Assembly (NCBI RefSeq): GCF_022352215.1
Contig: NZ_JAKRWF010000002.1
Span: 806,001 to 870,000 of the forward strand
DNA length: 64,000 nt
Direction of reading: 5' to 3'
Origin: Flavihumibacter cheonanensis
Lineage (GTDB): Bacteria; Bacteroidota; Bacteroidia; Chitinophagales; Chitinophagaceae
How positions within the stretch are numbered: the first letter of the stretch is position 1; each line of letters begins with the position of its first letter. A program made the translations under genes and the position numbers. The notes below the pieces were generated by a model. That model had not been told where the DNA came from. It searched no databases and saw only the letters and a program-made list of their open reading frames with translations. Below, piece after piece: positions 1 through 8,220 of this stretch.

Positions 1-2
1 TC

Positions 3-2267
3 AATAACCGAACTATTGCCAGGGCAACTGTTCGGTTATTGAACAGTGATGAAATCCAAAGTACTGATGCCTCCGGCCAGTTTGAGTTCCGGCAATTAGC
101 GCCAGGCAACTACCTGTTGGAAGTTACCGCTATTGGATATGCTATCGCAACCAAAGAAGTACAGGTAAAACAAGCAGTTACAGACCTGACTATTCAGTTA
201 ACAGAATCGGTTGAGCAACTGGATGAAGTGATTGTGAGTGCTGAGAAAAAGGAGCAGCGACTGACTACTATTCCGTATAGCATCAGCACTTTATCTGCGA
301 AAGAAATCAATCAGTATCGGTTATGGAATACGAGGGAGCTCACGGGTATTATACCCAATTATTTTGCGGGGCATTCCGGTGATGAAAGAAATGTAGTGGG
401 CATACGTGGAATCACCACAACATCCTATGATCCTGCTGTAGCAGTGTACGTGGATGGCGTCAATCAGTTCAGCCTGGATACTTATATCCCCCAACTCAAT
501 GACGTGGAGCGAATTGAAGTGTTGCGCGGGCCGCAGGGAACGTTGTACGGTCGTAATGCGATGGGCGGTGTGATCAATATTATTACCAAAAAGCCTTCGA
601 ACAAAACAAGGGCTTTTGTAGAACTGACCAATGGCAATTATGATCAGTTCAGGTATACGGCAGGTGTTCAGACACCGGTTGTCAAAGATCGTTTGTATTT
701 TGGAGCAACAGCTTTGATCCAGGGTAGGGATGGGTATTATACCAACGAGTTCAACAACAAAAGTTTTGATGAACAGCAAACTATCAGCGGAAATTATTTT
801 CTCAAATACCGCGTGAATCAGCATTGGTCTGTTACTGCGAATTTTAAACATCAGAATAACCGCAACTGGGGCGCTTTCCCCCTCGTAAACGGGGTGGAAA
901 CGGCATTGGAAGAACTTTATAAACTAAGCCAGAATGCGGTGGGTAAAATGATTGATAATACCCAGAATGCGAGCCTGGCTGTGCAACATCGTTCTGATAA
1001 ACTGTTATTCAGTTCACAAACTGCCTTTCAGAAAAACTATCGGTACTATAATTCTCCGCTGGATGGTGATTTTTCTCCCCTGGATGCGGTTTCCATCATC
1101 AATGATTATGGCAAAGCATATAACAAGGTTAGCGTGTGGACCCAGGAGTTCAGGTTAACTAATACACCTGCTGCATCCCGATTGAACTGGACTGCAGGAG
1201 CCTACCTGTTTTCCCAGCAGGCGCCGGTTAAACAGGCTACTTATTTTGGAGAAGATGCCGGATTGATCGGAGCGCCTATGACTAATTTTTCTTCCATCAC
1301 TACCTCCGAAGCGAACAACCGCGGACTGGCATTCTTTGGTCAGATGGAATATGCGATATCGGAAAAGTGGAATGTGTTGGCAGGATTGCGGTATGATTAT
1401 GAATCCAAGAAGCTGAATGTATTGGGAGAATTCCAGCCGGAAGGCGCTGACCCAATGGTTACCCGTCCGGATACTTCTGCGAAGGCGGGCTTTTCTGCGT
1501 TTTCTCCAAAATTGGGTATTAGTTATGAAGTGAATGAGCAGGGAAGGTTTTTTGCCAATTTCACCCGTGGGTTCAGAACCGGTGGTTTAACCAGCCTGGG
1601 ATCGGATCCCTCCCAACCTCCATTGTTTTCCTACAAACCTGAATACAGCTCGAACCTGGAATTGGGTTTCCGGCAGGAAGTATGGAATCGTAAACTGCGG
1701 TTAGGCATTACTGTATTCTATACTGAACTTACGGATGCCCAGGTTCCTACCCTGGTCCTTCCTGATGCAATTACCATCACCCGGAATACCGGCAAACTGG
1801 TAAGTCGCGGTTTTGAATTCGAACTTTCTTCCAAGCCATTTAAAGGCCTGCAGGTTGATTACAATTTCGGAACCACCCGAGCGAAATACAGCTCACTCAA
1901 GGTATCCAGCAATGGTGATGAAGTGGACCTGAGTGGCAGACGCCAGATCTTTACTCCTGCGGTTACTTCTATGCTGGCTGCTCAGTATGAGCGGATCGTA
2001 TTTCCCAAAGCACATATGGGTATCAGGGTTCGGGGAGAATGGACCTATCTCGGTGAGCAATATTTTAATTTATCGAACAGCATCCGGCAATCGCCTTACC
2101 AGTTGCTGAATGCCAGGGCAGGGATTTATACGCGACGTTCGGAATTCTATTTCTGGAGCCGCAATATTACCGACCAGCAATATATTTCCTATGCCTATGA
2201 TTTTGGTGCGGTTCATATTGCGCCCCCTGCCACCTATGGGCTGACCTACCGGTATTCCATAAATTGA
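3..2267 (+). CDS. TonB-dependent outer-membrane receptor (5' partial)
   Basis: Outer-membrane receptor that imports a ligand using TonB energy. The frame is open from base 3, so the true start and signal peptide lie before the window; 754 residues are visible. They start inside a carboxypeptidase-D regulatory-like domain (NNRTIARATVRLLNS, then APGNYLLEVTAIGYA), continue with the plug (VLRGPQGTLYGRNAMGG, INIITKK) and end in a beta-barrel with many alternating aromatic strands (for example FFANFTRGFRTGG). The gene lies 85 bp before rhaT on the same strand, but a hairpin terminator separates them. A role in rhamnose or rhamnoside uptake is therefore only a guess; a siderophore or another substrate is equally possible. 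The family call is secure, the ligand is not. Confidence 0.93.
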   Translation, partial: NNRTIARATVRLLNSDEIQSTDASGQFEFRQLAPGNYLLEVTAIGYAIATKEVQVKQAVTDLTIQLTESVEQLDEVIVSAEKKEQRLTTIPYSISTLSAKEINQYRLWNTRELTGIIPNYFAGHSGDERNVVGIRGITTTSYDPAVAVYVDGVNQFSLDTYIPQLNDVERIEVLRGPQGTLYGRNAMGGVINIITKKPSNKTRAFVELTNGNYDQFRYTAGVQTPVVKDRLYFGATALIQGRDGYYTNEFNNKSFDEQQTISGNYFLKYRVNQHWSVTANFKHQNNRNWGAFPLVNGVETALEELYKLSQNAVGKMIDNTQNASLAVQHRSDKLLFSSQTAFQKNYRYYNSPLDGDFSPLDAVSIINDYGKAYNKVSVWTQEFRLTNTPAASRLNWTAGAYLFSQQAPVKQATYFGEDAGLIGAPMTNFSSITTSEANNRGLAFFGQMEYAISEKWNVLAGLRYDYESKKLNVLGEFQPEGADPMVTRPDTSAKAGFSAFSPKLGISYEVNEQGRFFANFTRGFRTGGLTSLGSDPSQPPLFSYKPEYSSNLELGFRQEVWNRKLRLGITVFYTELTDAQVPTLVLPDAITITRNTGKLVSRGFEFELSSKPFKGLQVDYNFGTTRAKYSSLKVSSNGDEVDLSGRRQIFTPAVTSMLAAQYERIVFPKAHMGIRVRGEWTYLGEQYFNLSNSIRQSPYQLLNARAGIYTRRSEFYFWSRNITDQQYISYAYDFGAVHIAPPATYGLTYRYSIN

Positions 2268-2280
2268 TATACTCCTCACT

Positions 2281-2310
2281 CCGCCGCGGCGGATGCCACC
2301 GGTCGGGTGA
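2281..2310. repeat. REP-like GC-rich palindrome
   Basis: The perfect 12-bp palindrome CCGCCGCGGCGG (2281-2292) is followed by ATGCCACCGGTCGGGTG (2293-2309), which matches 15 of 17 bases of GTGCCACCGGACGGGTG in the repeat near 31.7 kb. It lies between the receptor gene and its terminator. It is one of four related intergenic palindromes in this window. Confidence 0.5.
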
Positions 2311-2313
2311 CTG

Positions 2314-2347
2314 CAGGACAGTTGAAATGCAACTGTCCTGTATTTTT
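2314..2347 (+). terminator. Rho-independent terminator after the TonB-dependent receptor
   Basis: The arms CAGGACAGTTG (2314-2324) and CAACTGTCCTG (2330-2340) pair over 11 bp around a 5-nt loop and are followed by TATTTTT. It closes the receptor transcript just before rhaT, which suggests that rhaT is transcribed separately or by read-through. Confidence 0.75.
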
Positions 2348-2352
2348 AAGGT

Positions 2353-3435
2353 ATGCAAGCCATATTAGGAGTACTGTTTCACTTTATTGGGGGATTTGCC
2401 TCCGGCAGTTTTTACATACCGTACAAAAAAGTTAAAGGCTGGTCCTGGGAAACCTACTGGTTAATCGGAGGATTGTTTTCCTGGCTGATCGTTCCGCCTT
2501 TGGCTGCCTGGATCACTATCCCTGATTTTGCAACAATTATTGCAGAAACAAAATTCTCAACGCTTACACTTACCTATTTTTTTGGACTGCTCTGGGGAAT
2601 TGGCGGACTCACTTACGGACTGGGTGTTCGGTATCTGGGTGTGTCTTTAGGTAGCAGCATCATCCTGGGATTATGTATGGTATTCGGCGCCCTTATCCCG
2701 GCTATTTATTACCAGTTTAATCCGGGTGAAAGCAAGGATACCATTGGCATGCTAACCGGTACCTACTGGGGACTTACAATTTTGGCAGGATTGGCGATTT
2801 GTATTCTCGGCATCATCTGGTGTGGCAAAGCCGGTACACAAAAGGAGAAATTTCTTCAATCCGGAGCAACCAATACTACAGCAAACCAGGAATATAAATT
2901 TGGAATTGGACTACTGGTTTCTATCATCAGTGGCATCCTGAGTGCCTGCTTTAATTTCGGATTGGAAGCTGGAAAACCCATGGCAAACACGGCGAATGAA
3001 ATTTGGAAAGCAGCCAATGCTGGTCAGGGCGAATTTCTCTTTCAGAATAATGTTACTTATGTAGTGGTATTGTGGGGCGGCCTTACCACCAATCTGGTGT
3101 GGTGCCTGCTTTTAAATTATCGCAATAAGACCTTCGGTGATTATTCCAGCAAAAGCGTTCCAATTGCAAAAAATCTGTTATTCTGTGCACTGGCAGGTAC
3201 CACCTGGTTTCTGCAGTTTTTCTTTTATGGAATGGGTGAAAGCAAATTGGGGAATGGTCCGAGTTCCTGGATTCTTCATATGGCTTTTATCATATTGGTA
3301 GCCAATGCATGGGGATTAGTTCTTAGTGAGTGGAAAGGCACGCCTGTAAATGCCCGTAAAAATGTTATCATCGGAATTCTGCTGATTATACTTTCCGTAT
3401 TGGTAGTAGGTTATGGCAATTCAATTCGAACCTGA
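2353..3435 (+). CDS. rhaT: L-rhamnose/proton symporter RhaT
   Basis: Inner-membrane RhaT-family transporter (drug/metabolite transporter superfamily) that brings L-rhamnose in with a proton. The 360 residues form about ten hydrophobic helices. The N-terminus MQAILGVLFHFIGGFASGSF and the following YIPYKKVKGWSWETYWLIGG are characteristic of RhaT, and the length fits the family (about 345 aa in E. coli). The ATG at 2353 follows the terminator directly. The gene opens a same-strand run with the rhamnulose-phosphate aldolase fusion, rhamnose isomerase and kinase, which supports the substrate assignment. The next CDS starts 22 bp after its stop. Confidence 0.93.
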   Translation: MQAILGVLFHFIGGFASGSFYIPYKKVKGWSWETYWLIGGLFSWLIVPPLAAWITIPDFATIIAETKFSTLTLTYFFGLLWGIGGLTYGLGVRYLGVSLGSSIILGLCMVFGALIPAIYYQFNPGESKDTIGMLTGTYWGLTILAGLAICILGIIWCGKAGTQKEKFLQSGATNTTANQEYKFGIGLLVSIISGILSACFNFGLEAGKPMANTANEIWKAANAGQGEFLFQNNVTYVVVLWGGLTTNLVWCLLLNYRNKTFGDYSSKSVPIAKNLLFCALAGTTWFLQFFFYGMGESKLGNGPSSWILHMAFIILVANAWGLVLSEWKGTPVNARKNVIIGILLIILSVLVVGYGNSIRT

Positions 3436-3457
3436 TCATTTATTTGAAACCTTATAT

Positions 3458-5578
3458 ATGACAACTGCGACTGATCAATTTAAATATGTTAACTATTTGT
3501 GGGATGCAGATAAAGCAGCTTCCCTGGAGGGCGATGAAATTGCACTGCTTTTATATCGCTCCAATTTATTGGGTGCTGATCTGCGACTAACCAACTATGG
3601 TGGCGGTAATACCTCCTGCAAACTTTTGCAACCCGATCCCCTCACTGGCGAGCAGACTGAAGTGATGTGGGTGAAAGGCTCCGGAGGTGATATTGGTACG
3701 TTGAAAAAATCCGGATTGGCGGCATTGTATCTGAACCGCCTGCATCAATTGGAAACCGTCTACAAAGGAATTGACATGGAGGACCAGATGGTGGAATTGT
3801 TTAATCATTGCATATATGATCTGAACAGTAAAGCACCATCTATTGACACACCCCTGCATGCGTTCCTGCCCTTTAAGCACATCGATCACCTGCACCCGGA
3901 TGCAGCCATCGCGATTGCAGCAGCAAAAGATGGCAGGAAGATAACGGAGGATTTATTCAATGGAAAAATCGGGTGGGTGGATTGGCAGCGACCTGGCTTT
4001 GATCTTGGATTGAAATTACGGCAATGTCTAAACGAAAATCCGGGAATAAGGGGAATTATGCTGGGGTCACATGGGTTGTTTACCTGGGGAGAAACTGCTT
4101 TTGAATGTTATATCAATACCCTTGAAGTGGTGGAACAATGTGCCCGGTATATTGAAGAAAAAGTGACGGCTAAAGGACTTCCGTTCGGAGGTGAAAAAAT
4201 CAAAGCTGCTTCAATTGTTGATCGAAATAAACAGGCGGCTGCGCTGGCACCTGTTCTTCGTGGATTTTGTAGCAGCCAGGTTTCCATGATAGGGCATTTT
4301 ACGGATGATGATCGCGTACTTCAATTTATCAATTCGGTTAACCTTGACCGTTTGGCACCAATGGGTACCAGTTGTCCGGATCATTTTCTGAGAACCAAGA
4401 TCAGTCCGCTTGTACTGGAAATAGCGCCAGATGCAGATTTGAGCAATACGGAATCGCTTCGACAAAAGTTAACTCCTGCTTTTGAAGAATACCGAAAAAT
4501 GTATGCTGATTATTATACAGGATGTAAGCATCCGGATAGTCCGGCAATGCGAGACCCCAACCCGGTAGTGATATTGTATCCTGGAATCGGAATGTTCACG
4601 TTTGCTAAGGATAAACAAACAGCCCGGGTAGCAGCGGAATTTTATATTAATGCGATCAATGTCATGCGTGGTGCAGAAGCAATCAGTGAATACACTGCAT
4701 TACCAAGACAGGAAGCATTTAATATCGAATACTGGTTAATGGAAGAAGCCAAACTGCAGCGAATGCCGAAGCCAAAAGTACTGACAGGAAAAATTGCACT
4801 GGTAACCGGAAGTGCAGGGGGTATTGGGAAAGCCATTGCAAAAAAATTCGCCGAAGAAGGTGCCTGTGTGGTGCTGAATGATCTGAATGAAGAACGATTG
4901 AAAAATGCAGAAACTGAGTTTGTTCAGCAATTTGGAAAAGACCAGGTAAGATCGGTAATGCTTGATGTAACTGATAGTATATCCATTTATTCCGCGTATG
5001 AAAATGCCATCCTCCAATTCGGTGGAGTGGATATCATCGTTAACAATGCAGGGATCAGTATTTCTAAATCTATAGCTGAACATAGTTTGGAAGAATGGGA
5101 TCGTTTGTTTGATATCCTGGTAAAGGGGCAATTCATGGTATCAAAAGAAGGTATTGCCATTCTCCGAAAACAGGGAATGGGGGGAGATATTGTGAACATT
5201 GTTTCCAAAAATGCTGTAGTGGCTGGCCCGAATAATCCGGGTTATGGATCCGCTAAAGCAGCGCAGGCACATCTGACAAGATTAATGGCGGCTGAATTAG
5301 GTGCGGATAAAATTCGCGTGAATGCTGTTAACCCCGATGCCGTTATCGCCGACAGTAATATCTGGTCTGGCGGATGGGCAGAGGGAAGAGCTAAAGCTTA
5401 TGGTATTTCTGTTGAGGACTTGCCAGCCTATTATGCAAAAAGAACCTTGCTGAATGAAATCATTATTCCCGAAGATATTGCCAATGCCTGTTTTGCATTG
5501 GTGGGTGGGTTATTGAAAAAATCAACCGGTAATGCACTCAATGTGGATGGAGGAGTAGGAATGGCGTTCCTTCGCTAG
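3458..5578 (+). CDS. rhaEW: Bifunctional L-rhamnulose-1-phosphate aldolase / L-lactaldehyde dehydrogenase
   Basis: A 706-residue fusion. The N-terminal part (to about residue 440) is a class II aldolase domain with zinc-ligand type histidines (HAFLPFKHIDHLHPDA and GSHGLFTWG) and should split L-rhamnulose-1-phosphate into dihydroxyacetone phosphate and L-lactaldehyde. The C-terminal part is a short-chain dehydrogenase with the NAD motif TGSAGGIG and the catalytic YGSAK, expected to oxidise L-lactaldehyde to L-lactate. Such fusions are known from rhamnose loci of several phyla (RhaEW type). I place the start at the ATG at 3458, after the rhaT stop, because the in-frame codons upstream lie within rhaT. 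The product lactate fits lutABC, 6 kb downstream. Confidence 0.92.
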   Translation: MTTATDQFKYVNYLWDADKAASLEGDEIALLLYRSNLLGADLRLTNYGGGNTSCKLLQPDPLTGEQTEVMWVKGSGGDIGTLKKSGLAALYLNRLHQLETVYKGIDMEDQMVELFNHCIYDLNSKAPSIDTPLHAFLPFKHIDHLHPDAAIAIAAAKDGRKITEDLFNGKIGWVDWQRPGFDLGLKLRQCLNENPGIRGIMLGSHGLFTWGETAFECYINTLEVVEQCARYIEEKVTAKGLPFGGEKIKAASIVDRNKQAAALAPVLRGFCSSQVSMIGHFTDDDRVLQFINSVNLDRLAPMGTSCPDHFLRTKISPLVLEIAPDADLSNTESLRQKLTPAFEEYRKMYADYYTGCKHPDSPAMRDPNPVVILYPGIGMFTFAKDKQTARVAAEFYINAINVMRGAEAISEYTALPRQEAFNIEYWLMEEAKLQRMPKPKVLTGKIALVTGSAGGIGKAIAKKFAEEGACVVLNDLNEERLKNAETEFVQQFGKDQVRSVMLDVTDSISIYSAYENAILQFGGVDIIVNNAGISISKSIAEHSLEEWDRLFDILVKGQFMVSKEGIAILRKQGMGGDIVNIVSKNAVVAGPNNPGYGSAKAAQAHLTRLMAAELGADKIRVNAVNPDAVIADSNIWSGGWAEGRAKAYGISVEDLPAYYAKRTLLNEIIIPEDIANACFALVGGLLKKSTGNALNVDGGVGMAFLR

Positions 5579-5619
5579 GATTTGTTTGAAAAGAAATAAC
5601 TTACAAAAAACGATTGACT

Positions 5620-6894
5620 ATGCTTTTGGAAGGCTCTACAATTGAAAAACATAATGAACAGCGACTTCGCCGGCATAAACTTAAACTTGCTTCACTGCAG
5701 GATGAATTCCCAGAAACAGAGCAGATCATCCGGCAGATCGAAGCATTTCAGGTGGCGATACCCAGTTGGGCACTAGGGACAGGTGGTACAAGATTTGGTC
5801 GTTTTTCAGAAGGAGGCGAGCCCCGTTCGCTGGAAGAAAAGATGGAAGATGTTGGATTACTGAATCAGCTCAATCGGGCAAGTGGTGCAATTTCATTACA
5901 TATTCCCTGGGATGTTCCGCAAGATCCTGCTGCTATCAGACAATTGGCTCAGGAATATGGTTTATCATTCGATGCAGTTAATTCAAATACTTTTCAGGAT
6001 CAACCGCAACAGGCACTTAGTTATAAGTTCGGGTCCTTACAACATGTAGATAAGGCCGTACGAAAACAGGCAATTGACCATAATATAGAAGTGATTAAAC
6101 ATGGTGTTGAACTTGGTTCCAAAGCTATTACGGTATGGTTATCAGATGGATCCTGTTTTCCCGGCCAGTTAAATTTCAGAGGAGCATTTGAACGCACACT
6201 GGAAAGTTTGCAGGAAATCTACGGGGCATTGCCCGCGGATTGGAAGATCTTTATCGAATACAAGGCGTTCGAGCCAAATTTTTACAGTATGACCGTAGGG
6301 GATTGGGGACAATCCTTACTCTATGCATCGAAGCTTGGCCCCAAAGCCTATACGCTTGTGGATTTGGGACATCATCTGCCCAACGCGAATATTGAACAGA
6401 TAGTTGCCTTGCTTTTGATGGAGGGTAAGCTGGCAGGGTTTCATTTTAACGATAGCAAATATGGAGATGATGATCTTACGGTTGGTAGTATCAATCCCTA
6501 CCAGTTGTTTTTAATATTCAACGAACTGGTTGAGGGGATGAATGCAAGAAATATGAATCATGCCAAAGACCTGGGTTGGATGATTGACGCGTCACACAAT
6601 GTGAAAGATCCGCTGGAAGATCTGATACAATCTGTTGAAGCCATTCTTATTGCCTATGCGCAAGCTTTATTGATTGACACGACTGTGCTAAAACAGGCAC
6701 AGGCCGTCAATGATGTAGTTCGTTGCCAGGAAATCTTACAGGCTGCTTATCGTACAGATCTTCGACCACTTATTGCGGAAGCGCGATTCAGAAAGGGCGG
6801 GACGTTGGAACCTCTTGAACTTTTCCGGTCAGAAGCGATAAGAAATACATTGATTAAAAAAAGAGGAGAAAAAACGGTAGCAACCGGATTATAA
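5620..6894 (+). CDS. rhaI: L-rhamnose isomerase, RhaI type
   Basis: TIM-barrel sugar isomerase of 424 residues that converts L-rhamnose to L-rhamnulose. It resembles the Pseudomonas stutzeri/RhaI type rather than E. coli RhaA. Barrel and metal-site segments visible include WALGTGGTRFGRF, ITVWLSDGSCFPGQ, IEYKAFEPNFYS, VDLGHHLPNANIEQI, HFNDSKYGDDDL and WMIDASHN. The ATG at 5620 is preferred to the TTG two codons upstream. It follows the aldolase fusion by 41 bp and precedes the kinase by 9 bp, so the three enzymes are probably co-transcribed with rhaT. The wider family also accepts other deoxy sugars, so strict rhamnose specificity is inferred from context. Confidence 0.92.
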   Translation: MLLEGSTIEKHNEQRLRRHKLKLASLQDEFPETEQIIRQIEAFQVAIPSWALGTGGTRFGRFSEGGEPRSLEEKMEDVGLLNQLNRASGAISLHIPWDVPQDPAAIRQLAQEYGLSFDAVNSNTFQDQPQQALSYKFGSLQHVDKAVRKQAIDHNIEVIKHGVELGSKAITVWLSDGSCFPGQLNFRGAFERTLESLQEIYGALPADWKIFIEYKAFEPNFYSMTVGDWGQSLLYASKLGPKAYTLVDLGHHLPNANIEQIVALLLMEGKLAGFHFNDSKYGDDDLTVGSINPYQLFLIFNELVEGMNARNMNHAKDLGWMIDASHNVKDPLEDLIQSVEAILIAYAQALLIDTTVLKQAQAVNDVVRCQEILQAAYRTDLRPLIAEARFRKGGTLEPLELFRSEAIRNTLIKKRGEKTVATGL

Positions 6895-6903
6895 CCAGAG
6901 TGC

Positions 6904-8220
6904 ATGATTCCTATAGCTGTAACTGCTATTTTTGATATTGGTAAAACTAATAAGAAGCTGTTGTTATTTGATGAGCAACAGCAGATAGTTGATCAGTATG
7001 CAGAACGCATCGGGGAATTAACCGATGAAGATGGTTTCCCCTGTGATGACTTGCTGGCGATTCGTCGCTTCATTTTTGCGGCTCTCGATAGAATTATAGA
7101 GAACCCTGGCTGGAACCTGCAGGCAGTAAATTTTTCTGCCTATGGAGCTAGCCTGGTTTACCTGGATGAAAATGGCCAGCCAATTACACCGCTCTACAAT
7201 TATTTAAAACCATATCCTGAAGAACTTGCAAATGCATTATTTGAAAAATATGGAGGACAGGAATCCTGGTCGCGGGAAACTGCTTCGCCCTACCTCGGAA
7301 GTCTGAATTCCGGCTTACAGCTTTACCGGTTAAAAATAGAACGACCGGAATTGTTCAAACGGGTAAATTTCGCTCTTCATTTACCGCAGTATTGCTCTTA
7401 TTTGTTAACCGGCCTTCACAGTTCGGATCCAACCAGCATTGGTTGTCATACAGGTTTATGGGATTATGAAATGCAAGACTATCATGAATGGGTAAAACAG
7501 GAAGGCTTAACCGAAAAACTGGCTCCCCTTTTCCCTGGCAATTATAAAGAACGGGTTCGATACAAGGGGCAGGCCTTCTGGTGTGGAATTGGCATGCACG
7601 ATAGTTCCGCCGCTCTTGTTCCCTATCTTCAGCAGGCGGATAAAAAATTTACATTGCTCTCTACAGGCACCTGGTGTATTACATTGAATCCGTTTAATGA
7701 AGATCCGCTCACCCCTCAGGAGCTGGCATTGGATTGTCTTTGCTACCTGAGTTGCGAAGGTAAACCAGTGAAAGCAAGCCGGCTCTTTGGAGGCCATGAA
7801 CATGAAATCCAGGTCAAACGTATAGCCGATCATTTTCAACAATCAGTTGAGCAGATATTATCTGTTTCTGTTGATGAAAACTTTACCCCGATACCATCGT
7901 CCTTTACTCCTGCACCCGGTTCCCTGATTGAACAGCTCGCCTTCCGCGATCGTTCCTTGCAGGGATTTGCTACAGCTTCAGAAGCCTATCATCAATTAAT
8001 GGTTGATCTGATTACTTTACAGGCAGTATCCATTCGTTTGGTTGTTAATGAAGATATTCGTATTCTTTTTTTAGAAGGTGGTTTTGCGAAAAATGAACTC
8101 TTCCTACACTTTCTTAAACGGGCATTTCCCAAACTGACTATTCAGTTAGGTGAGAATGCACAGGTTGCTGCGCTGGGCGCGCTGCTGCTGGTGAAGGATT
8201 CAGTTCGTTCTTCTCTTTAG
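6904..8220 (+). CDS. rhaB: Rhamnulokinase (FGGY family)
   Basis: FGGY carbohydrate kinase of 438 residues, expected to phosphorylate L-rhamnulose to L-rhamnulose-1-phosphate for the neighbouring aldolase. Visible signatures are the N-terminal phosphate-binding segment AIFDIGKTNKKLLLFD, the segment GIGMHDSSAALVPYL, TLLSTGTWCITLNP and the C-terminal LFLEGGFAKNELFLHFL. It is shorter than E. coli RhaB (about 489 aa). Position as the last gene of the rhamnose operon is the main evidence for the substrate. Its last 21 bp overlap the end of the convergent S9 peptidase gene, and no terminator hairpin is visible there. Confidence 0.85.
   Translation: MIPIAVTAIFDIGKTNKKLLLFDEQQQIVDQYAERIGELTDEDGFPCDDLLAIRRFIFAALDRIIENPGWNLQAVNFSAYGASLVYLDENGQPITPLYNYLKPYPEELANALFEKYGGQESWSRETASPYLGSLNSGLQLYRLKIERPELFKRVNFALHLPQYCSYLLTGLHSSDPTSIGCHTGLWDYEMQDYHEWVKQEGLTEKLAPLFPGNYKERVRYKGQAFWCGIGMHDSSAALVPYLQQADKKFTLLSTGTWCITLNPFNEDPLTPQELALDCLCYLSCEGKPVKASRLFGGHEHEIQVKRIADHFQQSVEQILSVSVDENFTPIPSSFTPAPGSLIEQLAFRDRSLQGFATASEAYHQLMVDLITLQAVSIRLVVNEDIRILFLEGGFAKNELFLHFLKRAFPKLTIQLGENAQVAALGALLLVKDSVRSSL

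Noticed and set aside
321-851. Open antisense frame of 176 codons opposite the TonB-dependent receptor
   Set aside because: Lies inside conserved plug and barrel sequence; no start signals or domain.
2353-8220. Possible bacterial microcompartment for rhamnose use
   Set aside because: No shell proteins or encapsulation peptides are present, and the fused dehydrogenase oxidises lactaldehyde directly.
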